A stretch of DNA of 64,000 bases from Pseudomonadales bacterium (GCA_012103505.1 WLWP01000001.1:1240001-1304000), one strand, 5' to 3'. Shown: positions 44,858 to 54,079, counted from the first letter of the stretch. Numbers and translations: made by a program. The notes: generated from the letters alone by a model not told the origin.

Positions 44858-45069
44858 TTTTGTTCTTCGTTACGTTGACGGATATACGTCCAGGCGAGGA
44901 CCACCGGTATCAGATGGATACCTATAACAAGCAGATACCCCCAGGTGATTCCCAAAAAAACGGGGGTCGCAAGAACGTTAGGAAAGAGCGGAATGCCAAA
45001 CAACAACGCCAGGAACATCGTAAAACAGGCAGCCAGCGCTATTTTAGCAAAAGCTGTGAGCTCTCCCAT
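44854..45069 (-). CDS. Small two-helix membrane protein, symporter partner
   Basis: A 71-residue protein with two membrane helices (about residues 8-28 and 38-60) and a charged C-terminus RQRNEEQK. Size, topology and the four-base overlap with the following symporter match the DUF485/DUF4212-type partners of ActP-like symporters. I do not see a diagnostic motif that fixes the family. Confidence 0.72.
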   Translation of the reverse strand: MGELTAFAKIALAACFTMFLALLFGIPLFPNVLATPVFLGITWGYLLVIGIHLIPVVLAWTYIRQRNEEQK

Positions 45070-45072
45070 TTA

Positions 45073-45528
45073 TTAGGCCGAGGACTTACCGGGCACGCCC
45101 TGTTTGTCGCGCACGAGAGCGAAGGCATAACCACCGACGGCACCCGCGAAACATTGGGACAGCAATCCCATAGTTGTTCTAGTAACGGCAAGTCCGTGAA
45201 TCCCTCCCGCAGCCTCTGTGAGCGCCATATTCATTGCAAGAAGAGCAACTGCGCCACCAACAACAAAACCCAGGTACCGTAACTGAGGCACGACTTTCAA
45301 CACTAAAAACGCGATCGAGAGTCCGAGCAACAGTGCAAAAGTGAGTGCTGGCAAATAGATTTGGGTCATGCCTAAGAAATCATGAAAGGTGGTGTCAAGA
45401 CGGGTAGATAAACCGATATCAACGCCCATTTCGACTAATTGAGCTAGATTCAGTTGGCTGTAGGTGATGGTACCCACGGCGTAAGTGGCAACGACCGCGA
45501 CCACAAATGCTAAAACTACTTTTCCCAC
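45073..45528 (-). CDS. Hypothetical four-helix membrane protein
   Basis: A 151-residue protein of unknown function with about four transmembrane segments (near residues 3-22, 57-80, 85-108 and 120-140). A short periplasmic stretch follows the first helix (LAQLVEMGVDIGLSTRLDTT). It precedes the small membrane protein by three bases and is clearly in the same operon, first in order. I do not recognise the family. Confidence 0.7.
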   Translation of the reverse strand: MGKVVLAFVVAVVATYAVGTITYSQLNLAQLVEMGVDIGLSTRLDTTFHDFLGMTQIYLPALTFALLLGLSIAFLVLKVVPQLRYLGFVVGGAVALLAMNMALTEAAGGIHGLAVTRTTMGLLSQCFAGAVGGYAFALVRDKQGVPGKSSA

Positions 45529-45581
45529 TCAGCCTTCCTCCGGTTTGGGGTACCATATCAGCTTCACCGTGGAAGTCGAAT

Positions 45582-46646
45582 ATGAACCTGAAACTAGTTA
45601 TCTCTGTAGTCCTGATTTGGTTTGTTGGCCAACCTGCATATAGCAACTACGAAATAGAAACCGTCGCAGAAGGTCTAGACTTCCCATGGTCAGTCGCGTT
45701 TTTGCCGAACGGTGATCTGTTGGTCGCAGAGCTCTCTGGCAACGTTCGTCGTATATCGAATGGCACGGTCGGCGACCCAATTGCAAACGTCCCCGAGGTG
45801 TTTCGGATGTCTCAGGGTGGCCTGTTTGATGTCTTGTTGGACCCCGAATATGAGACCACCCAACAAATCTATCTAAGCTATGCAGAAGGTGACATAGACA
45901 GCAATGCGACGACGGTCATTAGAGCCAGATTGGTCGATAACGCGCTAACGGAAGTGACGGAGATATACTCAGCGAGCCCGCGCAAGTATGGCCCTGTGCA
46001 CTATGGCGGTCGAATGGATTGGTCGGCAGACGGTAACCTGCTCCTGACAACGGGCGATGGCTTCGATTTTCGCGAAAAAGCCCAAGATGTCACAGAAGAA
46101 TTTGGCAAAACCATCCTGATTCAAATCGGCAGTGGTGTAATCCCTCCATTCCCAGAAGCCCCACTTGTTCTGAGTTATGGCCACCGCAATCCTCAGGGTT
46201 TAGCGGTTGCGGAAGACGGCACGATCTATCAGCACGAACACGGTCCAAGCGGTGGCGATGAGATTAATATTATCGAGCCCGGTAAAAACTACGGCTGGCC
46301 TGTTGTTACTTATGGTATGGATTACAACGGCGCCTACGTATCACCCTTTACCGAACGGGAAGGCATGACTCAGCCTATTCATGTTTGGGTACCTTCAATC
46401 GCGCCGAGCGGGCTCATTGTTTATGAAGGAGAAATGTTTCCCGAGTGGCGTGGCAACCTTTTCATCGGCGCGCTGGTTGACCAAGAAGTACGTCGTCTAG
46501 AAATGGATGGTCGTACGGTAACCAACGAAACTGTTGAGTTTCCTGAGATAAGCGCACGTATCCGGGATATCCGCGAAGCACCAGACGGTAGTATCTACGT
46601 ATTGACCGACGGTAATCCAGGTAGCGTACTTCGAGTCGCTCGCTAG
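45582..46646 (+). CDS. PQQ-type sugar dehydrogenase (glucose/sorbosone dehydrogenase family)
   Basis: An exported beta-propeller of 354 residues. The ATG at 45582 with GGAAG upstream gives a clean signal peptide (NLKLVISVVLIWFVGQPAYS). Family motifs are present: GLDFPWSVAFLPNGDLLVAE, GGLFDVLLDPEYE, HYGGRMDWSADGNLLLTTGD, YGHRNPQGLAV, EHGPSGGDEINIIEPGKNYG and NLFIGALVDQEVRRLE. This is the YliI/Asd group, soluble and periplasmic, which oxidises sugars with PQQ. No PQQ synthesis genes are in the window. Confidence 0.9.
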   Translation: MNLKLVISVVLIWFVGQPAYSNYEIETVAEGLDFPWSVAFLPNGDLLVAELSGNVRRISNGTVGDPIANVPEVFRMSQGGLFDVLLDPEYETTQQIYLSYAEGDIDSNATTVIRARLVDNALTEVTEIYSASPRKYGPVHYGGRMDWSADGNLLLTTGDGFDFREKAQDVTEEFGKTILIQIGSGVIPPFPEAPLVLSYGHRNPQGLAVAEDGTIYQHEHGPSGGDEINIIEPGKNYGWPVVTYGMDYNGAYVSPFTEREGMTQPIHVWVPSIAPSGLIVYEGEMFPEWRGNLFIGALVDQEVRRLEMDGRTVTNETVEFPEISARIRDIREAPDGSIYVLTDGNPGSVLRVAR

Positions 46647-46665
46647 CCCCTGGCAAGATTGTGGT

Positions 46666-46720
46666 TGCGCCAGAGAATCAGGCTAGATCAGCCTGACTCT
46701 CTCCTTCGAAACCTGGCGCA
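46666..46720. terminator. Two-tier hairpin between convergent genes
   Basis: Outer arms TGCGCCAG and CTGGCGCA, and inner arms AGAGA-TCAGGCT and AGCCTGA-TCTCT with one mismatch, can fold together around the loop AGATC. The structure lies between the ends of the sugar dehydrogenase (+) and the carboxylesterase (-). There is no long T-run on either side. It probably acts as a bidirectional transcript end or stabiliser. Confidence 0.55.
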
Positions 46721-46727
46721 CCAGGCG

Positions 46728-48383
46728 CTACGGTCCTGCGTCGACTAACGCTGCATCAAGGATCGCGCGCTCACGTCCGCGAGGATCGTTAACCACACGA
46801 GAATCCGTATCAAATATCATTGTGGCTCGATTTGTCGTGTCGTATGTTGGCCATTCAGGTAGGCCATCATGATTCGGGTCACCGGCTCTCGCAAACGCAA
46901 GCCATGCTTCAGACATGACATCTGCTAGCGCTTGCTGCTCTTCGCCGACGCCACTCATGGACGCTGAGTCAGCAACGTTGTCGAAGACAAACCCGATATC
47001 CAATGCGTGAGTCGCGCCCCACTTCCCACCTTCAACTGGTGAACGCCAAGTCATGTAGTACTGATAGACCGGTGCGCCACCCTGTTCCGCTTTACGGTCT
47101 GCCAACTCAAAACTGCCACGGCCAAAAACACTATTGTCGGTCGTTGCTTCGAAAAAGAGGTTTGGCGGATCAATGTCAGGGTGAAGCTCGCGATAACCAG
47201 TAATGACGTCATCCGCTTGCACACCCGGAATTGCTTGCGCTAGCGCTCCTGGCAGCGTATCCCAAGTGAGATCGAACAATGCAGGCTGACCGGCACCAAT
47301 CAGGAGAGACATCTCAGTTTGTGTGCTGCCGATTAACAGGGGGACACCTTTAGACGTTTCTGGCGCAGCGGGAGTAAACGGATGGCGTAAGTTGTGCACA
47401 CCGTCGATAACCGGTCTAGATCCGACCCGAAGACCATTCGCTGCTAGTCGCTGGGCTGCTGAGGAAATCTCATCTGTAGTAAGCGCTTGAAGAGCGTCAA
47501 TGTTTTCCGCTTCGATCCCGAGCTCTGCCAACAGAGCTGAACTTTGTTCAACGGCAGTTGTTGCTTCCATCAGCGTTAACGCTGGACCGCTCTGAGCCAC
47601 CGCGCGATGAAACAAACCCGACGCCGCCTCCATGGCCATTAGGGTTGTGACTTTCCAGCCACCGCCTGATTCACCAAAGATAAGAACATTGTCTGGATCA
47701 CCACCAAATTCGCTGACGTTTTCTTTGACCCACGTTAGAGCAGAGATCAGATCGAGCATCCCCGCGTTACCAGACCCTGCGTATTGATCACCGTATGGAT
47801 CTAGGTGCGTATAACCAAAAACATTAAGCCGGTGATTAACAGATACAACAACGATATCGCCCCGATTAACCAAACGAACGCCGTCATATGCGTTCGAAGA
47901 ACCAGACCCCGACGTAAAGCCGCCGCCGTGCAGCCAAACCATTACGGGGCGTTTCGCCTGATCGAGTGATGGTGTCCAAACGTTTAGGAAGAGACAATCC
48001 TCGCTCATGCCTGGATCAGGTTCGGGAAGCCAAGAATCAAACAAACTTAAGCGTCCGCGGGTCGCTTGTGGACAAGCTGGACCAAACGCCAAAGCATCAG
48101 CGGGAACGTTCCACTCGCTTGGCGCAGCGGGTGCTACGAATCGGGTCGTAGAGGTGTCAGCACCGTAGCGAATCCCCTTGAACGTGGTCACGCCATCATC
48201 AAAGAAGCCGCGTACTGGTCCGAATTGAGTATTCGCGATCGGAGACTGTTCGGCGCTGTCGGTAGACGCGCTCGTAGCTTCAGCAGCCGGCGGGGCAGTT
48301 GTTGTACTTTCCTGGCAAGCGCTGAGTGCAATTGCGATAACGGCGAGCCCGAACACGTTGATCAACCCTTTGGCTAATTTCAT
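46728..48383 (-). CDS. Lipoprotein carboxylesterase, type B
   Basis: An alpha/beta hydrolase of 551 residues with a lipoprotein signal (KLAKGLINVFGLAVIAIALS followed by the lipobox Cys); the ATG at 48383 follows AGGATCC. The oxyanion motif HGGGFTSGSG and the nucleophile elbow FGESGGGWK are present, with Gly where most relatives have Ala after the Ser. A His in GATHALDIGFVF completes the triad region, with EDCLFLNVWTP upstream as the type-B signature. Likely periplasmic or outer-membrane anchored; substrate unknown. It is transcribed toward the sugar dehydrogenase. Confidence 0.9.
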   Translation of the reverse strand: MKLAKGLINVFGLAVIAIALSACQESTTTAPPAAEATSASTDSAEQSPIANTQFGPVRGFFDDGVTTFKGIRYGADTSTTRFVAPAAPSEWNVPADALAFGPACPQATRGRLSLFDSWLPEPDPGMSEDCLFLNVWTPSLDQAKRPVMVWLHGGGFTSGSGSSNAYDGVRLVNRGDIVVVSVNHRLNVFGYTHLDPYGDQYAGSGNAGMLDLISALTWVKENVSEFGGDPDNVLIFGESGGGWKVTTLMAMEAASGLFHRAVAQSGPALTLMEATTAVEQSSALLAELGIEAENIDALQALTTDEISSAAQRLAANGLRVGSRPVIDGVHNLRHPFTPAAPETSKGVPLLIGSTQTEMSLLIGAGQPALFDLTWDTLPGALAQAIPGVQADDVITGYRELHPDIDPPNLFFEATTDNSVFGRGSFELADRKAEQGGAPVYQYYMTWRSPVEGGKWGATHALDIGFVFDNVADSASMSGVGEEQQALADVMSEAWLAFARAGDPNHDGLPEWPTYDTTNRATMIFDTDSRVVNDPRGRERAILDAALVDAGP

Positions 48384-48460
48384 ATTGGATCCTAGAATTC
48401 GATAGAACCCAAATACTGCGCTCGAACGTCGAGATGTCAAGCAACACCAGAGTCCACAAC

Positions 48461-48865
48461 TTATCCAATCTCTTCGAAACAGGGCGTCCCATCCGGCAAG
48501 GGGACCCAGGGCAGCTTCCGCTTGACCCAGTAGTGTGCATCGGGGTCTAGCGCATAGGGCTCATCGAGCGTTCCGGCTTTGATGGACATCAAAGCACTCG
48601 TCGCGTTGTATATCCGCACAGCGCATTCGGGGCAAAACGCACACTGCTTGTCGCGCCCGCTGGCGGCACGAAGTTCAAAAAATTTGAGCGTGCCTGACGT
48701 TAAACAAAAGCTATCCGGCTGGATGACCAAGCTCATACCGAATGCGCTGCCGGACTGTCGCTGGCAATCTAGGCAGTGACAGACGTTAAGCCTGTGCACA
48801 GGTTCTTCTAACCTATAACGGATGTGGCCACACTGGCACCGCCCTTTTAGAGCTTTCACAGTCAT
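48461..48865 (-). CDS. GFA family protein (CENP-V/GFA domain)
   Basis: A 134-residue single-domain protein with zinc-binding Cys motifs: GRCQCGHIRYR, NVCHCLDCQRQSGSAFGMSL and AFCPECAVRIYN. GFA-domain proteins are annotated as glutathione-dependent formaldehyde-activating enzymes, but most have no proven activity. It is preceded by GAGGACT before the ATG at 48865. Its 3' end is about 78 bases from the start of the carboxylesterase, which reads in the same direction. Confidence 0.85.
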   Translation of the reverse strand: MTVKALKGRCQCGHIRYRLEEPVHRLNVCHCLDCQRQSGSAFGMSLVIQPDSFCLTSGTLKFFELRAASGRDKQCAFCPECAVRIYNATSALMSIKAGTLDEPYALDPDAHYWVKRKLPWVPLPDGTPCFEEIG

Positions 48866-48954
48866 AAGTCCTCCACAAATCCGATTATCTTCTGGTCCGT
48901 CTCTAATACAGCTAGGCTAGTGCAAGCTCCAGTTGCCAAGTCTCTTATTTGGGC

Positions 48955-49620
48955 CTAGGAGTCGCCTTTGCAATTGAAGAATCCTGTTTCAGCACGTACA
49001 CATCCGGGCGAATTCCAACAGAACCATCTGTTTGCTATGCGGAAAATCAGTGCATATCCTAGAAAGCCGTTTTCGTACCCACGCCCTGTCGCACGAGATT
49101 CAAAATTCACCACATTTTTGTAGAATATTCTTGGTGAATCTACTCCAGCCACCTTAACTTGTTCCATTTGTCCAACTTTCCAACGCTGCGCCTCCAATTT
49201 GTTCCCTCGATGCTCTGTGGCCGTGGCGGATGCATAGTTGTACAGGTAGTCTTGATTAAACATAAAGCTCACAGCTTCATTTACTGGAGTCGGCTTGTTT
49301 GTGTAGAACGTATATCCAACTACTTTCCGACCTCGCAGGGAGGCTATACAAACATCACCTCTGCAAAAAGCTTCTCGGTAGTCAGCCTCCATAAGTTCGC
49401 TGCAAAGTGACTCATGAAAGTCCTGGCTTGTTATCGATCGAGTTTCGTAATCTTCTCGCAGGACAATCTCCGAGAAATCGGCTTCGCTAGTCTCCACACG
49501 ACAGAGCTCTTGTCTAAACAGTTTGTAAACTAGTCGATCAAAGTACCGCAACAGCGTAGGCAAAATACCTTGTCGCACAACGGCGTCCTGGAAGCGTCTG
49601 TTCTTTTCGCGTAGTTTCAT
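48955..49620 (-). CDS. GNAT-like acyltransferase-fold protein, paralogue A
   Basis: A 221-residue protein I do not recognise by name. The centre has GDVCIASLRGRKVVGYTFYT, then YNYASATATEHRGNKLEAQR, where EHRGNKL resembles the acetyl-CoA-binding motif A of GNAT proteins. The C-terminus (NGFLGYALIFRIANRWFCWN) is strand-rich. It shares clear blocks with the divergent neighbour at 49816. The N-terminus is basic and helical (FQDAVVRQGILPTLLRYFDR). No membrane segment. Function unknown. Confidence 0.65.
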   Translation of the reverse strand: MKLREKNRRFQDAVVRQGILPTLLRYFDRLVYKLFRQELCRVETSEADFSEIVLREDYETRSITSQDFHESLCSELMEADYREAFCRGDVCIASLRGRKVVGYTFYTNKPTPVNEAVSFMFNQDYLYNYASATATEHRGNKLEAQRWKVGQMEQVKVAGVDSPRIFYKNVVNFESRATGRGYENGFLGYALIFRIANRWFCWNSPGCVRAETGFFNCKGDS

Positions 49621-49815
49621 CCGTGTGAAGGAGGTTGCGTCAAAATTTGTCCGGTAAAACTATCTCATGTCTCATAGCATATCCAAGTTGTTATGCAACT
49701 ACGAACGAACGCTACCCTCGAGAGTTAACCTACAATGATTCTCGGCAAACAATTTCGGTCAGTTTTAGACGACATTCGCCGCTAGGGTTTACTCAGAGCC
49801 ATATACTCTCGGATA
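49621..49815. other. Divergent intergenic region between the two GNAT-like genes
   Basis: This 195-base region between the two divergent paralogues is AT-rich. A GGAGG lies just before the minus-strand gene, giving it a good ribosome site. I see no convincing promoter pair, repeat or RNA gene in it. Confidence 0.5.
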
Positions 49816-50409
49816 ATGACCAGGCTCGAAAAGTGGCTGAACTTTCATGTCGTCCTTATTAACTCACGCCCTTTAGATCCTAGTCGTAATAGACCACCAA
49901 TTCTGGAGGGTGATCAAGTCCTCATCTACAAGCCAATAGAGATGCTAGGTTACGTATCGGAACAGCTCCAAATTTCTGAATCATTTCTGCGTGAACGCGC
50001 GGAGACCGCCGATGTTTGCGTTTGCTATCTTCGTGATTCTTCTTTGTTAGCCTATGTTTGGCTGGGTTTCGACCGAATCCCGATGGAAGCTAGTTTATTC
50101 GTCACGGTTCAAAAGCCGTATGTCTACAGCTACAAAGCCTTCACACATCCATCTCATCGCGGCAAACAGCTTCAGAATCGACTGGGTGAACTCAACGATA
50201 CATGGCTTACAGCCCGTGGGTACAAGTTCAACATCGACTACATCAAGACACACAACTACGCTTCACTGGTTGCAGACCGTCGCTATGGAAACAAGGCGGT
50301 CGCGTATTTGGCGTTCTGGAAAATCGGGGACCGGACGTTAGTGTTACATACGTCGGGATTATCCTCACAACAAATGAGTGTGATTCGACCCTCGATAGAT
50401 TCACACTGA
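49816..50409 (+). CDS. GNAT-like acyltransferase-fold protein, paralogue B
   Basis: A 197-residue protein related to the divergent neighbour: ADVCVCYLRDSSLLAYVWLG, then YVYSYKAFTHPSHRGKQLQN, align with the same blocks of paralogue A, with HRGKQL as the GNAT-like motif. The C-terminal part (IDYIKTHNYASLVADRRYGN and AYLAFWKIGDRTLVLHTSG) also matches. No signal or membrane segment. Starts at ATG 49816. It ends about 50 bases before tRNA-Arg. Function unknown. Confidence 0.65.
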   Translation: MTRLEKWLNFHVVLINSRPLDPSRNRPPILEGDQVLIYKPIEMLGYVSEQLQISESFLRERAETADVCVCYLRDSSLLAYVWLGFDRIPMEASLFVTVQKPYVYSYKAFTHPSHRGKQLQNRLGELNDTWLTARGYKFNIDYIKTHNYASLVADRRYGNKAVAYLAFWKIGDRTLVLHTSGLSSQQMSVIRPSIDSH

Positions 50410-50460
50410 CATGCGCAGAACATAACAAGAGGATGGATCGCGAATTACGAGATTTGAAAA

Positions 50461-50535
50461 TGGTAGCCCCGGCAGGAATCGAACCTGCATCTACCGCTTA
50501 GGAGGCGGTCGTTCTATCCATTGAACTACGAGGCC
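50461..50535 (-). tRNA. tRNA-Arg(CCU)
   Basis: The minus strand folds into a full cloverleaf. The acceptor stem is GGCCTCG with CGGGGCT. The D-arm reads GTTC...GAAC. The anticodon stem is ACCGC/GCGGT with loop CTCCTAA, so the anticodon is CCT (reads AGG). The T-arm is GCAGG-TTCGATT-CCTGC, and the 3' CCA is encoded. It lies 20 bases downstream of the molybdenum enzyme gene on the same strand. Confidence 0.95.
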
Positions 50536-50554
50536 AGCGAAACTTCCGAGCTAA

Positions 50555-52801
50555 TCAGGCTGTGTAAGACTCAATCTCTACAAGACAGGTATTGGCACTG
50601 CAGCCTTGCGCTAACCCTGAGGTACCAACATCGAGCGTCAGTACATTCGGGTTTCCATTCAGTTCCAAGGAACCCGCTGTGCTCGGATCCGATGGACGAT
50701 ACCAAGCACCCGTTGGAAGTACCACGACATCGACTCTCATTTGGTCGTCAAAATTGGCTGCCGCCAAACAAGCGCCTCGCTCGTTATAGAGACGTACTGT
50801 TTGGCCTTCCACTATACCCCGGGCACAACCCGTGTCTGGATGAAGGGTAACAATCTCGTGACCATTGAGCTTGCCGAGATCCGCGTAAGCACTATGATCG
50901 AACTGACTATGCAATCGGTATTTTGGCTGCGGTGTAAGTAAGGCTAGGGGAAATTTGTCACTGGCTTTGCCACCGAGTCTTTCCTCTGGCTCCAACCAGC
51001 TGGCATGTCCTAGGCAGTCTTCTAGTTCAAAGGCGTTTACCACTTCTGAGAAAAGCTCGATTTTACCGCTGGGTGTACCTAGCCGATGCGCATTAGGATC
51101 GGCCCGAAATTGACTCAGCCACCCTACCCGAGCTGGTTCTTCAGGAAGCTTGAACTTTCGCTCACGCCAAAATTCATCAAAGGAAGGAAGTTCGATGTCT
51201 TGTTTGGCTGCTGTGACCTGGGATCGCTCCCACATATTCGCAAGCCATTCATGTTCGGTACGACCCTCAGTAAATTCGTCAAGCACGTCGAAACGAGCCG
51301 CCAGCCCTTTGAAAATTGCGTGATCAGACCGAGCGTCATTCTGCGGTGGGATAGCCCGCTCCATGACATGGGCATATGGGTCATGACTCGACGCGCAAAT
51401 ATCGTCACGCTCAAGTTGAGTCGTTGCGGGGAATACAATATCCGCCCACTGCGCGACAGGCGTCCACCAAGGCTCGTTAACGATAACCGTGTCCGGCCTT
51501 CGCCACCCTTTGATCAGTCGGTTTAGGTCTTGATGGTGATGAAATGGATTACCACCAGCCCAATAGATCAGCTTGATGTCTGGATAAGTTATTTCCTGAC
51601 CGTCATAAGGAATCGTTTCACCAGGATGAAGTAACAGGTCAGCTATGCGCGCTACTGGTATGTGAAAACCTGTTGGATTCCTACCCTTTGGCAGCGTTGC
51701 CCAGTTGAAGCGGCGTGAGTCGCTCCCAACAAATCCTTCTGCACCGTAACCAAACCCAAACCCGCATCCCGTTCGACCGACATGCCCCAACATGCAAGCT
51801 AAGGTGATCAACATCCAGCATGGTTGTTCGCCGTGTTGCGCGCGTTGTAGGGACCAGGCCGCAGTTAAGAACGTGCGTTTTGTGGCCATCGTCCGTGCCA
51901 GTTCCGCAATCGTCGCCGCTTCGACGTCGCATATCTCGCTCGCCCACGAAGGCGTCTTGGGCTGCCCATCGCCGATGCCTAGTAGGTATTTTCTAAAATG
52001 CTCATAACCCGCGCAATGCGAAGTCAGAAATGCTCGATCTAGAAGATTTTCCGCTTCTAGGACGTAGGCACATCCCAGCATGAGCGCAACGTCCGTACCA
52101 GGCCGAGGGCTGATCCAGCGATCTTGGTTGTCACCATCCCCTCGCACTGGAGAAACTGTAACTATCTCGACACCGGCCGCACGCGCGTGTGCCAAACCAG
52201 GTTCAGATTGGTGTTCAGTGATGCCGCCGTATGCGACCTGAGTGTTGCGCATAGGGAGGCCACCGAACGCGACCACCAGTTCAGCACCAGCGGCGATCTC
52301 TCCCCAGGTTGTCTGTTCAAGCTCCATTTGTCCCCATGACAATACGACATGGGGCAATATGACTTGAGCCGCGGCGGTGCTATAGGTATTCGCCGCGCGC
52401 GTTGAACCACCAATTAGATTGATGAATCGATGGAGTTGGGATTGTGCGTGATTGAACCGGCCAGCGCTCGCCCATCCGTAGGAGCCCGCAAAGATCGCGC
52501 GATTGTCGTACTCGTTCGAGACCCGATGCAATTCCTTTGCAGCCAGATCCAACGCCTCATCCCAAGGCAAATCGACAAACTCGTCTGCGCCGCGACGATG
52601 CTTGGCTCGATCAGAATTCTCCAACCACCCTCTCCGCACCGCGGGCCGAGCGATCCGTGCTTTGTGTTGGACTCCGTCGATGAGCGCTTTGCCAAGCGGA
52701 GACGGATTTGGGTCTAAATCGAGGTCAAGAACGTCTACGATCCGATCGTTTTCAACGACCACATCGTAGATACCCCACTGGGTAGCGGTCCGGTACTTCA
52801 T
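50555..52801 (-). CDS. Molybdopterin oxidoreductase, BisC/TorA/DMSO reductase family, cytoplasmic
   Basis: A 748-residue molybdopterin enzyme. AIFAGSYGWASAGRFNHAQS is the hallmark of the BisC/DorA/TorA group, with the Ser of SYGW as the predicted Mo ligand. Later motifs include CMLGHVGRTGCGFGFGYGAE, AGGNPFHHHQDLNRLIKGWR and FPATTQLERDDI. The C-terminal MGD-binding domain includes TPQPKYRLHSQFDHSAYADL. There is no Tat signal and no N-terminal [4Fe-4S] Cys motif, so it is cytoplasmic, as BisC is. It probably reduces an S- or N-oxide; the exact substrate is unknown. It follows the amidohydrolase by 32 bases. Confidence 0.88.
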   Translation of the reverse strand: MKYRTATQWGIYDVVVENDRIVDVLDLDLDPNPSPLGKALIDGVQHKARIARPAVRRGWLENSDRAKHRRGADEFVDLPWDEALDLAAKELHRVSNEYDNRAIFAGSYGWASAGRFNHAQSQLHRFINLIGGSTRAANTYSTAAAQVILPHVVLSWGQMELEQTTWGEIAAGAELVVAFGGLPMRNTQVAYGGITEHQSEPGLAHARAAGVEIVTVSPVRGDGDNQDRWISPRPGTDVALMLGCAYVLEAENLLDRAFLTSHCAGYEHFRKYLLGIGDGQPKTPSWASEICDVEAATIAELARTMATKRTFLTAAWSLQRAQHGEQPCWMLITLACMLGHVGRTGCGFGFGYGAEGFVGSDSRRFNWATLPKGRNPTGFHIPVARIADLLLHPGETIPYDGQEITYPDIKLIYWAGGNPFHHHQDLNRLIKGWRRPDTVIVNEPWWTPVAQWADIVFPATTQLERDDICASSHDPYAHVMERAIPPQNDARSDHAIFKGLAARFDVLDEFTEGRTEHEWLANMWERSQVTAAKQDIELPSFDEFWRERKFKLPEEPARVGWLSQFRADPNAHRLGTPSGKIELFSEVVNAFELEDCLGHASWLEPEERLGGKASDKFPLALLTPQPKYRLHSQFDHSAYADLGKLNGHEIVTLHPDTGCARGIVEGQTVRLYNERGACLAAANFDDQMRVDVVVLPTGAWYRPSDPSTAGSLELNGNPNVLTLDVGTSGLAQGCSANTCLVEIESYTA

Positions 52802-52833
52802 CTAATTTGTTGGTTCGCCAGCTACTTTCGCGC

Positions 52834-54039
52834 TTACGTGTACTGCTCTGGTATGTCAAAACCAAAGATACGAGCTGCATTGAGGCCTAGAACTTTGCCG
52901 CGCTCATCTTCAGTCAACATGCCCATTGTTCTTTCAATCGCTTGGGCTGAATGCGGCCAAGTACCCTCATGATGCGGGAAGTCATTTGCCCACATAAAGT
53001 TGTCAACGAGTCCTGCGTCTCGGGCACCGCCTAATCCAGGAGGATCTTCTTGGAAACTCGCAAAGCCATTCATGCGGAAATATTCACTCGGTAAATATTT
53101 AAGCTGCGGACGTACCCACATATGGTGCTTTTTGTAAGCCTCGTCCATCGCCGTCAACGCCCAAGCGACCCAGCCTATACCTGCTTCGATCGAACCAAAT
53201 TGTAACTTTGGAAAACGATCTATCACTCCCGAAGCACAAATGTTGGCAATCGGTTCCATGGTTGGTGCCAACGAGTGAACGGCATAATTGATAACTGCAC
53301 CACCGTTACCTCGACTCGTCCTCGGATCTCGACCCGTTGATACGTGAAAAGTCATTGGCAAACCCACATCTTGTATACACGCCCACAGCGGGTCAAATTC
53401 TGGCAGGTTGTAGTTAGGATCCTCGTGATTGGGTGGACCCCAGTGTGGTTTACAGGGCAGAGATAGACCTTTAAACCCAAGTTTCGCAACCCGCTCGACT
53501 TCCTTGATCGCGCCTTCCTTATCTCCCGCAGCAATGGCTGCCATCGGTGCAAGTCGATCGTTGTAAGGACCGAATTCCTCCCACGCCCAGTCGTTCCACG
53601 CCCTACACATCATCTGACTAAACTCGACGTCTGAGGTGGCCCACATCGTGAGGCCAAGGTTTGGAAACAGAATTTCTGCATCCACACCATCTAGCGCTAA
53701 ATCAGAAATACGTGCTTCTGGTGAGCGGCCGGAAGCATTACGCAATGCATCTTCGCCTTCCATCTTAATGTTGCGAATACGCAGTGGTCGGAAGCCTTCC
53801 GTCTTCTGAAACTGGGCGCCCTCCTTGTTTACTTGGACGCCTGGGAGGCGATGGTGGAACTCTTCGGGTACGCGCTTGTGCCATAAGTCTTTAGGTTCTT
53901 GCACGTGACCGTCGGCAGAAACCATAAAGTATTTGTTTTTCGCATCGGGATAAGGGCTACGCTCCCACGCGGCACTTTGATTGTCGGTTTCTAACCGCCA
54001 GGCGTTGTTCTCATCAGGTGTTGGTATTGCTTCACTCAT
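52834..54039 (-). CDS. Amidohydrolase family 2 protein (ACMSD/LigW-like)
   Basis: A TIM-barrel metal hydrolase or decarboxylase of 401 residues. SADGHVQEP carries the DxH metal motif (with Gly), FHVSTGRDPR holds the later His, and MWANDFPHHEGTWPHSAQAI holds the catalytic Asp and a His-His pair. These are features of amidohydrolase_2 (PF04909) proteins, often involved in aromatic ring degradation. The N-terminus has an extra 38 residues rich in Asn and Trp. It is preceded by a barrel protein gene and followed by the molybdenum enzyme; the three are closely spaced on one strand. Confidence 0.87.
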   Translation of the reverse strand: MSEAIPTPDENNAWRLETDNQSAAWERSPYPDAKNKYFMVSADGHVQEPKDLWHKRVPEEFHHRLPGVQVNKEGAQFQKTEGFRPLRIRNIKMEGEDALRNASGRSPEARISDLALDGVDAEILFPNLGLTMWATSDVEFSQMMCRAWNDWAWEEFGPYNDRLAPMAAIAAGDKEGAIKEVERVAKLGFKGLSLPCKPHWGPPNHEDPNYNLPEFDPLWACIQDVGLPMTFHVSTGRDPRTSRGNGGAVINYAVHSLAPTMEPIANICASGVIDRFPKLQFGSIEAGIGWVAWALTAMDEAYKKHHMWVRPQLKYLPSEYFRMNGFASFQEDPPGLGGARDAGLVDNFMWANDFPHHEGTWPHSAQAIERTMGMLTEDERGKVLGLNAARIFGFDIPEQYT

Positions 54040-54079
54040 ATATGTCTCCCAAAACTAGTGTTAATGAACGCCTTTGAGC

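Noticed and set aside
50461-50535. Integration site with att repeats at tRNA-Arg
   Set aside because: I found no integrase and no second copy of the tRNA 3' end within the window.
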